DNA of 64,000 nucleotides from Clavibacter michiganensis subsp. tessellarius (GCF_021922985.1 NZ_CP040788.1:2356001-2420000), one strand, 5' to 3'. Positions 16,806-26,343 are shown, numbered from the stretch's first letter. A program made the numbers and translations. The notes: a model not told the origin generated them from the letters alone.

Positions 16806-17075
16806 TCAGTGCCGGGTCGGGCGGTCCGGGTGGTCCTGGTCGTCCATGTCCTGGAGCTCGTCGCGGTTCGGCTTGAACGACAGGGCGAGCATGGCGAGCA
16901 TCACGAGGGCGCCGATGAAGGCCACGCCCGTGAACACGACCACGACCGTCCAGCCCTGGCCGTCGGCGGGCCGGGTGCTGAGCGCCACGATCAGCCCGAC
17001 GAACGCGGCGAGCGCCGCCGCGATGCCGAGCAGCTCGGCGGGGCGCATGCGGTCCTTGCGGATGTTGGAAGTCAC
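16806..17075 (-). CDS. Small two-helix membrane protein
   Basis: This 89-residue protein has two hydrophobic helices (about 15-33 and 42-66) and a charged tail ending DDQDHPDRPTRH. The GTG start at 17075 lies 2 nt after the stop of the DUF308-like gene, so the two form an operon. I do not recognise a named family. Similar small proteins accompany DUF308/HdeD-type membrane proteins in actinobacteria. Confidence 0.75.
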   Translation of the reverse strand: MTSNIRKDRMRPAELLGIAAALAAFVGLIVALSTRPADGQGWTVVVVFTGVAFIGALVMLAMLALSFKPNRDELQDMDDQDHPDRPTRH

Positions 17076-17077
17076 GG

Positions 17078-17752
17078 TCAGCTCGCGCTCTCGGTGGTCC
17101 GGGGGGCGTCCGCCGCGGAGGTCGCGGCGGGCGTGGAGGTGCCCCATTTCATGCTCAGGGCGGCGATGACCAGGAAGACCCCGACGATCGCCGCGTACGC
17201 GCCCAGCAGGCCGACGGCCACGACGGGAGCGGTGAGCTGGCCCTCGCGCTGCTCGACGCCGCCGTACTGGACGACGAGGTCCGGCGGGACGAGGAGGAAG
17301 GCCACGGCGAGGACGACGGTGAGCGCGCCGGTGGTGACCGCGTCGCTCGCACCCGGCACGCGACCGCGCGAGCGCAGGCCGGCGACGAGCTCCAGGAAGC
17401 CGGTGACGACGGCCCAGACGCTGACGACGTAGAGGAGCACGAGCACGCCGCCGTCGCGCGCGAGCAGCGCGGCGACGCCGGCGACGACGGTGAGGGAGCC
17501 CTGGACGAGGGCGCTCGTGCGGAGGCGCGCGGCCGGACCGCGGAGCACGCGGGCACCGAGACCCGCGGTGATCAGGCCGGAGAGGATCGCGAAGGCGCCG
17601 AACGCCGCGAGGCCGAGGGCCGGCGAGTGGTCGCTGGAGAAGGTGATGAACGCGGCGAGCGCGAGGGCGGGCAGTGCTCGGAGGAGCAGCACGGGCCAGT
17701 ACGCCGCCCGGAACGTCAGCTCGTCCTCGGACACGGCAGCCTCTCTCTCCAT
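17078..17752 (-). CDS. HdeD/DUF308-like multi-pass membrane protein
   Basis: This 224-residue protein has about six hydrophobic helices starting at residue 19 (AYWPVLLLRALPALALAAF). Repeated Gly/Ala-rich helices and the VVSVWAVVTGFLELVAG motif resemble the DUF308/HdeD family of small membrane repeats, linked to acid or envelope stress in enterobacteria. Actinobacterial roles are unknown. A TAGGCT -10 element (17760-17765) ends 7 nt before the ATG, implying a leaderless mRNA. Confidence 0.75.
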   Translation of the reverse strand: MEREAAVSEDELTFRAAYWPVLLLRALPALALAAFITFSSDHSPALGLAAFGAFAILSGLITAGLGARVLRGPAARLRTSALVQGSLTVVAGVAALLARDGGVLVLLYVVSVWAVVTGFLELVAGLRSRGRVPGASDAVTTGALTVVLAVAFLLVPPDLVVQYGGVEQREGQLTAPVVAVGLLGAYAAIVGVFLVIAALSMKWGTSTPAATSAADAPRTTESAS

Positions 17753-17759
17753 CCGGGCC

Positions 17760-17765
17760 AGCCTA
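17760..17765 (-). promoter_or_regulatory. -10 element, leaderless spacing
   Basis: TAGGCT on the minus strand ends 7 nt before the start of the DUF308-like gene. Confidence 0.55.
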
Positions 17766-17828
17766 CCCGGTGGGTTCCTGGGCGGATGCTCGCCGCGGGC
17801 CCGCGGCGACGCGCCCGCCGGGCTGGCC

Positions 17829-17834
17829 TAGGCT
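17829..17834 (+). promoter_or_regulatory. -10 element of small ORF, leaderless spacing
   Basis: TAGGCT ends 6 nt before the GTG at 17841. This supports the small ORF being expressed. Confidence 0.5.
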
Positions 17835-17840
17835 CGGTGG

Positions 17841-17957
17841 GTGACGAGTCCCCTGCCCCGTCTGGCCGCCGTGGCGGTCGGCGCGGTCGTCGGGCTCGCG
17901 GTCGTGTGCGCCGTGGGCGTGGCCAGCGGGATCGTCTACGCCAACCGCGCGTTCTGA
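17841..17957 (+). CDS. Small single-pass membrane protein, 38 residues
   Basis: The ORF GTG...TGA encodes 38 residues, with a hydrophobic helix from about residue 8 to 30 and a short tail YANRAF. Evidence for it being real is the -10-like hexamer 6 nt before the GTG, the same spacing seen at many genes here, and the coherent one-helix composition. It matches no family I know. It is divergent from the DUF308-like gene and upstream of ppgK. Confidence 0.55.
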   Translation: MTSPLPRLAAVAVGAVVGLAVVCAVGVASGIVYANRAF

Positions 17958-18069
17958 GCCGCGGCGGCCCGTGCGCCGTCGGCCCGGATCCACGGCGCGG
18001 CTCCGCCCGGACGCCGCGCCGCCGGACGCGCGGCCCCCACCGGGCGCGGCCGGTAGCACGACCCGCCAC

Positions 18070-18104
18070 CGCACCACGCAGAACGCAGAACGCAGAACGC
18101 ACCA
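18070..18104. repeat. Heptamer tandem repeat upstream of ppgK
   Basis: Five heptamers run CGCACCA, then CGCAGAA three times, then CGCACCA, followed by a partial CGCAACC. They lie 20-55 nt upstream of the ppgK start, within its probable leader or promoter. Slippage origin is likely. Confidence 0.7.
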
Positions 18105-18124
18105 CGCAACCGAGAGGCCCCGCC

Positions 18125-19009
18125 GTGCCCCAGCCCGAGACCGCGCCGCGGCCCGCCTCCGACGGCGGCCGCGCCACCGCGGGCTTCATCCCCGTCGACC
18201 GCGCCCTCGTCGCCGCACCGGAGGGGGCCGCCGCCGCGCTCGCCCGGCGCGACCGCCTGGCGCTCGGCATCGACATCGGCGGCACCACCCTCAAGGCGGG
18301 CATCGTCGACGTCACCACCGGGATCCGCCTCACGGAGCGCATGACGGTCGGCAAGCCCGTCGGCGGCGAGCCCGAGGACATCGCGGACGTGATCGCCGAG
18401 ATCGTGCTGGAGCTCACGCCCGACGAGGACCTGCCGGTCGGCGTCGGCGTCCCCGGGATCGTGCGGGACGGCATCGTCCGCTCCTCGGCCCACATCTCCG
18501 ACCGCTGGCTCGGCATGGACGCGCGCACCGCGATCCGCGAGCGCAGCGGCATCGACGTCCTCACGGTGAACGACGCCGACGCGGCCGGCGTCGCCGAGCT
18601 CGAGTACGGCGTGCTGCAGGGGCGCGGCGGCCTCGTGATCCTCACGACGCTCGGCACCGGGATCGGCACGGCGCTGCTGCACGACGGGAAGCTGATCCCG
18701 AACAGCGAGCTCGGGCACGTGCACATCGACGGCGGCGACTACGAGATGCAGGCCGCGTTCTCCGCCGTGCGGCGCGAGGGCATCACCTTCGAGGCGTGGG
18801 CGGCGCGGCTCGAGCGGTACTACCGGCACATCGAGTCGATCATGTCGCCCGACCTCATCGTGGTGGGCGGCGCGGCCGCGCACGAGTTCGCGCGGTTCGA
18901 GGGCTTCCTGCACCTCGACACCGAGGTGATCGCCGCGAGCCGCGGCAACGACGCGGGTCTCGTGGGCGCCGCGCTCCTCGCGCACCGGGCGGGTGTCGCG
19001 CCGAGCTGA
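18125..19009 (+). CDS. ppgK: Polyphosphate glucokinase
   Basis: This 294-residue ROK-family kinase has the ATP/phosphate-binding motif LGIDIGGTTLKAGIVD near residue 47 and the strictly polyphosphate-glucokinase-like LTTLGTGIGTALLHDG. It lacks the ROK zinc-binding cysteines, as PpgK proteins do. It phosphorylates glucose using polyphosphate or ATP in the cytoplasm. GTG at 18125 follows AGAGG by 9 nt. About 45 N-terminal residues precede the kinase core, longer than in typical PpgK (about 250-270 aa), so a later start is conceivable. Confidence 0.9.
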   Translation: MPQPETAPRPASDGGRATAGFIPVDRALVAAPEGAAAALARRDRLALGIDIGGTTLKAGIVDVTTGIRLTERMTVGKPVGGEPEDIADVIAEIVLELTPDEDLPVGVGVPGIVRDGIVRSSAHISDRWLGMDARTAIRERSGIDVLTVNDADAAGVAELEYGVLQGRGGLVILTTLGTGIGTALLHDGKLIPNSELGHVHIDGGDYEMQAAFSAVRREGITFEAWAARLERYYRHIESIMSPDLIVVGGAAAHEFARFEGFLHLDTEVIAASRGNDAGLVGAALLAHRAGVAPS

Positions 19010-19085
19010 TCCGCGCGCGTCGGAGGCGGCCGGCCGGCCGGCGGTCGTCTCGCGCGCCGATCCGAGCTGTCGCGCCGCACGGGAG

Positions 19086-19175
19086 CCGCACGACCGGGCG
19101 CCGCACGACCGGGCGCCGCAAGGCCGGGCGCCGCGCCACCGGGCGCCGCAAGGCCGGGCGCCGCGCCACCGGGCA
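19086..19175. repeat. 15-bp tandem repeat, six copies, before glycerate kinase
   Basis: Six contiguous 15-bp units of consensus CCGCRMGRCCGGGCG follow each other. Units 1-2 are identical, 3 and 5 are identical, and 4 and 6 are near-identical. The array ends inside the -10 region of the glycerate kinase gene. It is non-coding as far as I can tell. Confidence 0.85.
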
Positions 19176-19179
19176 GACT
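19174..19179 (+). promoter_or_regulatory. -10-like element, leaderless spacing
   Basis: CAGACT ends 6 nt before the ATG of the glycerate kinase gene and overlaps the last 15-bp repeat unit. Confidence 0.45.
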
Positions 19180-19185
19180 GGCCCC

Positions 19186-20316
19186 ATGAGCACCGCCGCT
19201 CCCCGCCCGCTGCGCGTCGTCATGGCGCCCGACTCGCTCACCGGATCCGCCACCGCCGTCGAGGCCGCCGAGGCGCTCCGCCGCGGCTGGCTCCGCGCGC
19301 GTCCCGGCGACGACGTGACGCTCGCGCCCATGGCGGACGGCGGCCAGGGCACCCTCGACGTGCTCGCCTCCGCCGTCCCCGGCGCGCGTCGCGTGCCGGT
19401 GCGCGTCACGGGCCCCGACGACCGTCCCGTCGACGCGCACTGGCTGCGGCTGCCCGACGGCACCGGCGTCGTCGAGGTCGCGTCGACGAGCGGCATCACG
19501 CTGCTGGACCCGCTCCGCCCGCTGGCCGCGCACACCCGCGGCTTCGGCCAGGCGATCCGCGCGGCCCTCGACGCGGGAGTCCCCCGCCTGCTGCTCGCGC
19601 TCGGCGGCAGCTCGTCGACGGACGGCGGCGTGGGCGCGCTCCGGGAGCTGGGCGCGCGCTTCCGGAGCGTCGACGGGTCGGCGGCGGGCGACGGCGGCGG
19701 GGCCCTCGCCGGCATCGCGTCGGCGGACCTGGCGGGGCTCCGTGCCCTCCCGGCCGGCGGAGCGCGGATCCTCGCCGACGTCCGCGCGCCGCTCACCGGA
19801 CCCGCGGGCGCGGCCGCCGTCTACGGCCCGCAGAAGGGCGCGACCCCGGACGACGTCCGCCTCCTCGACGCCGGGCTCGCGCACCTCGCCCGGCTCCTGG
19901 GCGTGGATCCCGCGACGCCCGGTTCCGGCGCGGCCGGCGGCACCGCGGCCGGCCTCCTGGCCTGGGGCGCGGAGGCCGCCTCGGGGTCCGCGGGCGTGGC
20001 CGACGCGATCGGGCTGGCCGCGCTCGTCGCCGACGCCGACGTGGTGATCACGGGCGAGGGCCGGTTCGACGCGCAGTCCCGCACCGGCAAGGTGCCGTCC
20101 CGGGTCCTCGACCTCGCGGCGGCGCACAGCACGGCGGCGGTCCTCGTCGCGGGATCGGTCGGGGCCCCGACCGACGGGTTCCGCGCGGTCCGCTCGCTCA
20201 CCGACCTGGCCGGATCCGCCGCCGACGCCCGCGCGCACGCCGCCCGCTGGCTGGAGCGCGCCGCCGAGGACGTGGCGCGAGACGCGGAGGCCCTGCTGCC
20301 GCGCGGGGACGGCTGA
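19186..20316 (+). CDS. glxK: Glycerate kinase (GlxK family)
   Basis: This 376-residue type I glycerate kinase has VVMAPDSLTGSATAVEAAEALRRGW at the N-terminus, PMADGGQGTLD, LALGGSSSTDGGVGAL and VITGEGRFDAQSRTGKVPS. These are the family's conserved blocks in order. It phosphorylates D-glycerate, connecting glyoxylate or serine catabolism to glycolysis. The ATG at 19186 sits directly after a repeat array and a -10-like hexamer. It is unlinked to other glyoxylate genes here. Confidence 0.93.
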   Translation: MSTAAPRPLRVVMAPDSLTGSATAVEAAEALRRGWLRARPGDDVTLAPMADGGQGTLDVLASAVPGARRVPVRVTGPDDRPVDAHWLRLPDGTGVVEVASTSGITLLDPLRPLAAHTRGFGQAIRAALDAGVPRLLLALGGSSSTDGGVGALRELGARFRSVDGSAAGDGGGALAGIASADLAGLRALPAGGARILADVRAPLTGPAGAAAVYGPQKGATPDDVRLLDAGLAHLARLLGVDPATPGSGAAGGTAAGLLAWGAEAASGSAGVADAIGLAALVADADVVITGEGRFDAQSRTGKVPSRVLDLAAAHSTAAVLVAGSVGAPTDGFRAVRSLTDLAGSAADARAHAARWLERAAEDVARDAEALLPRGDG

Positions 20317-20350
20317 GCCCGGCCGGAGGGATCGGACGGATCCGCGCGCT

Positions 20351-20360
20351 CCCCCCCCCC
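20351..20360. repeat. Poly-C tract of 10
   Basis: Ten consecutive C bases lie between glxK and the glycosyltransferase gene, just beyond both stop codons. Tracts this long are prone to slippage and to sequencing error. Confidence 0.9.
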
Positions 20361-20363
20361 GCC

Positions 20364-21557
20364 TCAGCCCGCGCGCACCGCCCGCCCCGCGACGAGCGCC
20401 CGGTACTCCCCCGCCACGTCCGCCGCGGCCACGTCCCAGGTCCGCCCGGCCGCGTGCGCGCGTGCCGACGCGGACAGCCGCAGGAGCCCCGCCCGATCCG
20501 CGAGGAGCGCCTCGACCGCACGAGCCCAGTCGGCCGGATCCCGCGTGTCCACGAAGACGCCGCTCACGCCCTCGCGCACGGAGTCCACGAGCCCCTCGGT
20601 GCGCGAGGCGACGACGGGCGTGCCGCACGCGGCCGCCTCGAGCGCGACCAGCCCGAAGGTCTCGGCGGCCGACGGCATCAGCGCGAGCTGCGCGCTCGCG
20701 AGCGTGCGGGCGGTCGCGGCGCGGTCGAGCGGCCCCGCGAACACGACGTCGCCGGCGAGCCCCAGCGACCCCACGAGCGCGTGCAGGCTCGCCGCGTACG
20801 CGTCCCGACCGGGCGAGACGCCGCCCGCGAGCACGAGGAGCGGACGCGTCGCCGGGTCCATCAGGGCGAGCGCCCGGAGCGCCACGTCCTGCCCCTTGAG
20901 CGGCTGGATCCGCCCGAGCAGCACGATGCGCGCCCGCCCGTCGTCGTCGCGTCCCGACGGCTCGCGCAGGAACGCCTCCTCCACACCCGGCGCGACGACG
21001 TGCACGGCGGACGGATCCGCCCCGTACGCCTCCACGAGCAGCCGCCTCTCCGAATCCGCCGACGCGACCACCAGGTCGGACGCGCGCACCAGCCGCGCCT
21101 CCTCCGCGAGTCGCGAGGCCGGCTCGGGGGTGTCGCCGGCCACCAGGCGTCGGTTCTTGCCGGCGGACACCGAGTGCAGCGTGATCGCATGCGGGACGCC
21201 CCATGCCCGCGCGACCGGCAGCGCCGCGACGGCCGACAGCCAGTAGTGGGAGTGCACGACGTCCGCGGGTGGCAGCGCCGCCAGCTCGTCGGCGAAGGCG
21301 GCCGTGATCCCCGGCAGGTCCTCCTTCGCGAGCGGCCCCGCGGGTCCGGCCGCGAGCGACAGCAGCTCGACGCCCGGCGCGACGGGGACGGGAGCGGAAG
21401 GTCCGGGACCGGTCGCGCGCGTGATCAGCCGGACCTCGTGCCCCTGCCGCCCGAGGCTGCGCGCGAGTTCGAGGAGGTACACGTTGAGCCCGCCGGCGTC
21501 GCCCGTGCTGGGGGTCTGGATCGGCGACGTGTGCAGCGAGACGAACGCGATCCTCAT
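20364..21557 (-). CDS. GT4-family glycosyltransferase, MshA-like
   Basis: This 397-residue GT-B enzyme has N-terminal HTSPIQTPSTGDAGGLNVYL, the MshA-type opening that binds acceptor, then VVHSHYWLSAVA. The C-terminal donor domain has LLGRIQPLKGQDVALRAL and the ETFGLVALEAAACGTPVVAS nucleotide-sugar motif. The family includes D-inositol-3-phosphate glycosyltransferase (first step of mycothiol synthesis) and sucrose-phosphate synthase relatives. I cannot prove mycothiol synthesis from this gene alone. The ATG at 21557 follows TAGGAT (21565-21570) by 7 nt. Confidence 0.87.
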   Translation of the reverse strand: MRIAFVSLHTSPIQTPSTGDAGGLNVYLLELARSLGRQGHEVRLITRATGPGPSAPVPVAPGVELLSLAAGPAGPLAKEDLPGITAAFADELAALPPADVVHSHYWLSAVAALPVARAWGVPHAITLHSVSAGKNRRLVAGDTPEPASRLAEEARLVRASDLVVASADSERRLLVEAYGADPSAVHVVAPGVEEAFLREPSGRDDDGRARIVLLGRIQPLKGQDVALRALALMDPATRPLLVLAGGVSPGRDAYAASLHALVGSLGLAGDVVFAGPLDRAATARTLASAQLALMPSAAETFGLVALEAAACGTPVVASRTEGLVDSVREGVSGVFVDTRDPADWARAVEALLADRAGLLRLSASARAHAAGRTWDVAAADVAGEYRALVAGRAVRAG

Positions 21558-21564
21558 GCGCCCG

Positions 21565-21570
21565 ATCCTA
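21565..21570 (-). promoter_or_regulatory. -10 element, leaderless spacing
   Basis: TAGGAT on the minus strand ends 7 nt before the glycosyltransferase ATG. Confidence 0.6.
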
Positions 21571-21796
21571 CGAGCGGCGGACGGCGGCACTCCGCCCGGG
21601 GCGCGGGCCCGCGTCGGGCTGCCGGGCGGGCAGCGCCGCGGGCGACGCCGCGAGCACCCCGGCGAGCCGCCCCGGCAGCAGCCCCGGACGGGGGCGGCGA
21701 TCCGCAGCCGGGATCGGGGAGAATGGATGGATGCGGTCGCCCGGCCGCACCACATCCATCCGTCCCCCCGAGGGCGGATTCCGTCTGGAGGCCCGC

Positions 21797-22186
21797 ATGG
21801 CGCGCACCGCCGGCCCCGCGACGATGCAGATCGGCGAGCTCGCCGAGCGCACCGGCCTGTCGCACCGCACGCTCCGCCACTACGACGAGACCGGTCTGCT
21901 GCGCCCGTCCGGCCGATCCGACGGCGGCTTCCGCCTCTACACGGCCGACGACCTCGAGCGCCTCCTCCTCATCCGCCGGATGAAGCCGCTCGGCTTCTCG
22001 CTGGAGGAGATGATGCGCCTCCTCGAGGTCACCGACGCCCTCGACGCCGCCGGCCCCGACGACGACACCGCGACCCTCCGCGCCGACCTCGCCGCCTTCA
22101 TCGCCGACGCCGAGGAGCGCCGCCGCCGCCTCGCCGAGCACCTCGCGATGGCCGACGAGTTCCTCGACCGCCTCCGGGCGCGCTGA
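21797..22186 (+). CDS. MerR-family transcriptional regulator
   Basis: This 129-residue protein has a winged helix (MQIGELAERTGLSHRTLRHYDETGLLRPS) followed by a FRLYTADDLERLLLIRRMKPLGFSLEEM second half and a coiled-coil dimerisation helix (about 85-129). There are no C-terminal metal-binding cysteines, so it is not a mercury or copper sensor and more likely senses an organic signal or stress. I chose ATG 21797 because GGAGG lies 6 nt upstream; an ORF 22 codons longer lacks support. It might act on the divergent glycosyltransferase gene. Confidence 0.85.
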   Translation: MARTAGPATMQIGELAERTGLSHRTLRHYDETGLLRPSGRSDGGFRLYTADDLERLLLIRRMKPLGFSLEEMMRLLEVTDALDAAGPDDDTATLRADLAAFIADAEERRRRLAEHLAMADEFLDRLRAR

Positions 22187-22347
22187 GGCCGCTCCTCGCA
22201 CCCGCCGCGTCCGCCGCTCCTTCGGACGCTGCCGGCCGTCGCCCGCGCCTCCCCCGGCCGCTGCTGGCCGCTGCCGGCCGCCCGGAGCCCCTCCCCGCCG
22301 CGACGCCCGCGACGGCCCCGGACGACGACCCTCCCGTCACGGCCTCG

Positions 22348-22353
22348 TACCAT
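22348..22353 (+). promoter_or_regulatory. -10-like element of prfC, leaderless spacing or RBS overlap
   Basis: TACCAT ends 6 nt before the GTG of prfC; the intervening GGGGAG could alternatively be an RBS. Confidence 0.4.
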
Positions 22354-22359
22354 GGGGAG

Positions 22360-23985
22360 GTGTCGACCATCACCCCTCCCCGCGCAGCCGCCCCGGCCTC
22401 CGCCTCCCCCGTGCTGCGCGAGGCGTCCCGCCGTCGCACCTTCGCCGTCATCTCCCACCCCGACGCGGGCAAGTCCACGCTCACCGAGGCGCTGCTGCTG
22501 CACGCGCACGCCATCGGGTCCGCGGGCGCCGTGCACGGCAAGCAGGGGCGCAAGTCCACGGTCTCCGACTGGATGGACATGGAGAAGGAGCGCGGCATCT
22601 CCGTGAGCTCCGCGGCGATCCAGTTCACCCACCGCGACACCGTCATGAACGTCGTCGACACCCCCGGCCACGCCGACTTCTCCGAGGACACCTACCGCGT
22701 CCTCTCCGCGGTCGACGCCGCGATCATGCTCGTCGACGCCTCGCGCGGCCTCGAGACGCAGACCATGAAGCTGTTCGAGGTGTGCCGCCAGCGCCGCATC
22801 CCGATCATCACCGTCATCAACAAGTGGGATCGCCCGGGCCGCGAGCCGCTCGACCTCATGGACGAGATCAAGGAGCGCACGGGCCTCCTCCCCACCCCGC
22901 TCACCTGGCCGGTCGGCGAGTCCGGCGCGTTCTTCGGCGTCGTCGACCGCTCCACCGGCGAGTGCGTGCACTTCACCCGCACGGCCGGCGGCGCGAGCAT
23001 CGCCCCCGAGACGCGCATGTCGCCCGACGAGGCGCTGGCCGCGGCCGGATCCGCGTGGACGGACGCCGTCGAGGAGAGCGAGCTGCTGCACGAGGAGGGC
23101 CAGGACCACGACGAGGAGTCGTTCCTCGCCCGCCGCACCACGCCCGTGCTCTTCGCGGCCGCCGTCCTGAACTTCGGCGTGACCCACATCCTCGACGCGC
23201 TCGACGCCATCGCCCCCGCCGCCCAGCCGCGGCCCGACGAGAAGGACCGCACGCGTCCCGTCGAGGAGGACTTCTCCGGATTCGTCTTCAAGGTGCAGTC
23301 GGGCATGAACACGGCGCACCGTGACCGCCTGGCCTTCATGCGGATCTGCTCGGGCGTCTTCCACCGCGGCATGACCGTCACGCACGCCCAGACCGGCCGC
23401 CCCTTCGTCACGAAGTACGCGCAGCAGCTCTTCGGCCGCGAGCGCTCCACGGTCGACGACGCGTACCCGGGCGACGTGGTCGGCCTCGTCAACGCGTCCA
23501 ACATCCGCGTGGGCGACACGCTCTTCGACGGCGCCCCCGTCACGTTCCCGCGCCTGCCGCAGTTCGCGCCCGAGCTCTTCCGCGTCGTCCGCTCCAAGGA
23601 CACGAGCACGCACAAGCAGTTCCGCAAGGGCATCGAGCAGCTCGACCACGAGGGCGTCATCCAGGTGATGCGCTCCGACCTCCGCGGCGACCAGGCCCCC
23701 GTCCTCGGCGCCGTCGGCCCCATGCAGTTCGAGGTCGTCGTCGAGCGCATGACGAACGAGTTCCGCGCGCCGCTGCGCATGGAGCCGCTCGAGTACCAGG
23801 TGGCGCGGATCACCGACGCGGCCTCCGCGCCGGCCCTCGCCAAGACCATCGGCGTCGAGGTGCTGGTCCGCTCCGACGGCACGCACATCGCCCTCATCAC
23901 GACCCCGTGGCGCCTCAAGGCCATCGAGCGCGACAGCCCCGAGCTCACCCTCGTCGACGCCGCGACGGCCCTGCCGGACGCGTGA
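22360..23985 (+). CDS. prfC: Peptide chain release factor 3
   Basis: This 541-residue translational GTPase has G1 SHPDAGKSTLTEALL, G2-region KERGISVSSAAIQF, DTPGHADFSEDTYR and NKWDRP. These are followed by domain II (FSGFVFKVQSGMN) and an RF3-specific C-terminus (KDTSTHKQFRKGIEQLDHEGVIQV). RF3 recycles RF1/RF2 from the ribosome after peptide release. Length agrees with the 525-540 of the family. The GTG start follows GGGGAG directly, and a TACCAT hexamer sits 6 nt before, so either RBS-led or leaderless initiation is possible. Confidence 0.97.
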   Translation: MSTITPPRAAAPASASPVLREASRRRTFAVISHPDAGKSTLTEALLLHAHAIGSAGAVHGKQGRKSTVSDWMDMEKERGISVSSAAIQFTHRDTVMNVVDTPGHADFSEDTYRVLSAVDAAIMLVDASRGLETQTMKLFEVCRQRRIPIITVINKWDRPGREPLDLMDEIKERTGLLPTPLTWPVGESGAFFGVVDRSTGECVHFTRTAGGASIAPETRMSPDEALAAAGSAWTDAVEESELLHEEGQDHDEESFLARRTTPVLFAAAVLNFGVTHILDALDAIAPAAQPRPDEKDRTRPVEEDFSGFVFKVQSGMNTAHRDRLAFMRICSGVFHRGMTVTHAQTGRPFVTKYAQQLFGRERSTVDDAYPGDVVGLVNASNIRVGDTLFDGAPVTFPRLPQFAPELFRVVRSKDTSTHKQFRKGIEQLDHEGVIQVMRSDLRGDQAPVLGAVGPMQFEVVVERMTNEFRAPLRMEPLEYQVARITDAASAPALAKTIGVEVLVRSDGTHIALITTPWRLKAIERDSPELTLVDAATALPDA

Positions 23986-24001
23986 TGCGACGGCCGCCGG
24001 C

Positions 24002-24466
24002 ATGACCGGGCCCGGCCCGGGAGACCCCGCCGCCGCGCCCCTCCCCGCTGACGGCGAAGGCGTGACCCCCTCGGCAGGTCACGCCCGCATCTCGCTATCG
24101 ATGTGGGACGCGCGCGTGACCAGCTCAGCCGGTCACGTCCCGGTGCCGACCACTGTCGAGGTCCGTGGGCCGGCCGTCGACCCCCAGACGCGCTGCATCC
24201 ACTACGGATCGCCCCTCGACGTCGTCGCCCTCCGCGCGCCCTGCTGCGACGCCTGGCACCCCTGCCACCTGTGCCACGCGGCGGTCGCCGACCACCCGCT
24301 CGAGGTGATCCCCCGCTCCGAGCACCACCTGCCGGCCGCCCTGTGCGGCGTCTGCCGCGCGACCATGACCGTCCCGGAGTACCTGGCGGCGGACGCCTGC
24401 CCGACCTGCGGCGCCGCCTTCAACCCCGGCTGCGCGGCGCACGCCCACCTCTACTTCGCGCCCTGA
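24002..24466 (+). CDS. CHY-type zinc finger protein
   Basis: This 154-residue protein has a C-terminal two-thirds that is a CHY zinc finger: CIHYGSPLDVVAL, CCDAWHPCHLCHAAVADH, CGVCRATMTVPEYL, CPTCGAAFNPGC and HAHLYF. Paired Cys/His residues bind several zincs. Bacterial versions resemble yeast Hot13-like proteins and have no proven role. The first ~50 residues are unstructured, so translation might begin later, for example near 24142. It starts 16 nt after the prfC stop. Confidence 0.88.
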   Translation: MTGPGPGDPAAAPLPADGEGVTPSAGHARISLSMWDARVTSSAGHVPVPTTVEVRGPAVDPQTRCIHYGSPLDVVALRAPCCDAWHPCHLCHAAVADHPLEVIPRSEHHLPAALCGVCRATMTVPEYLAADACPTCGAAFNPGCAAHAHLYFAP

Positions 24467-24500
24467 GCGTGGAACGCGCGGCGTGGTGACCGTCACCGCA

Positions 24501-24548
24501 GCCGTAGCCGTAGCCGTAGCCGCAGCCGCAGCCGCAGCCGCAGCCGCA
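24501..24548. repeat. Hexanucleotide microsatellite (GCCGTA)3(GCCGCA)5
   Basis: Eight uninterrupted hexamers, three GCCGTA then five GCCGCA, lie 34 nt past the CHY gene stop and 7 nt beyond the dnaB stop codon, where they would be transcribed in the dnaB 3' end. Copy number probably varies among strains. Confidence 0.9.
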
Positions 24549-24555
24549 GCGACCG

Positions 24556-25935
<1,380 letters not shown>

Positions 25936-26105
25936 GTGCGGCTCCCCTCGGTCGGCTGGGCGGATGCACCCGCACGACCGTTCTAGCTCGGACCACCGAC
26001 ACCGCTCGGAGGGCGTCGGCCGGGCCTCCTGGAGGGCCCGTGGCGGCCCGTTCGACGGGCGCTGCCCCACGATATGGATCGCCGCCCCGCGGCACCAAAT
26101 GCGCC

Positions 26106-26303
26106 TGTGGACGGAGTTGTGGACAAAGTGGGCGAAACGCCGGGCATCGTGTGGACTACCTGGGGACAAGCCTGTGCACTCAGGACGGATTTTGCAACGG
26201 AATCCACCGCTGACCTGGTGCTGGGAGTTCCACACCCGATGTGGGAAAACTAGTCTGCACCAGGGCTTGAGAGTTCTTCTGCTAGTGCCGGGCCTGTGGA
26301 TGG
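26106..26303. promoter_or_regulatory. Cluster of DnaA-box-like motifs upstream of dnaB
   Basis: The 454-bp gap 25936-26389 holds no gene. One perfect box is present, TTGTCCACA (reverse, 26118-26126). Near matches, read on the strand shown, are CCGTCCACA (26106-26114), TAGTCCACA (26150-26158), TTGTCCCCA (26161-26169), TTTCCCACA (26240-26248) and CCATCCACA (26295-26303). The stretch is also AT-richer than its surroundings. It may mediate DnaA control of dnaB or titrate DnaA. Confidence 0.55.
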
Positions 26304-26343
26304 GGCTGGGGAACGAGGGCCCTCTGACCGGCCGGTTAACCGC

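Noticed and set aside
19086..19175. Tandem repeats as a possible CRISPR array
   Set aside because: The units are contiguous 15-bp repeats with no unique spacers, and no cas genes are present.
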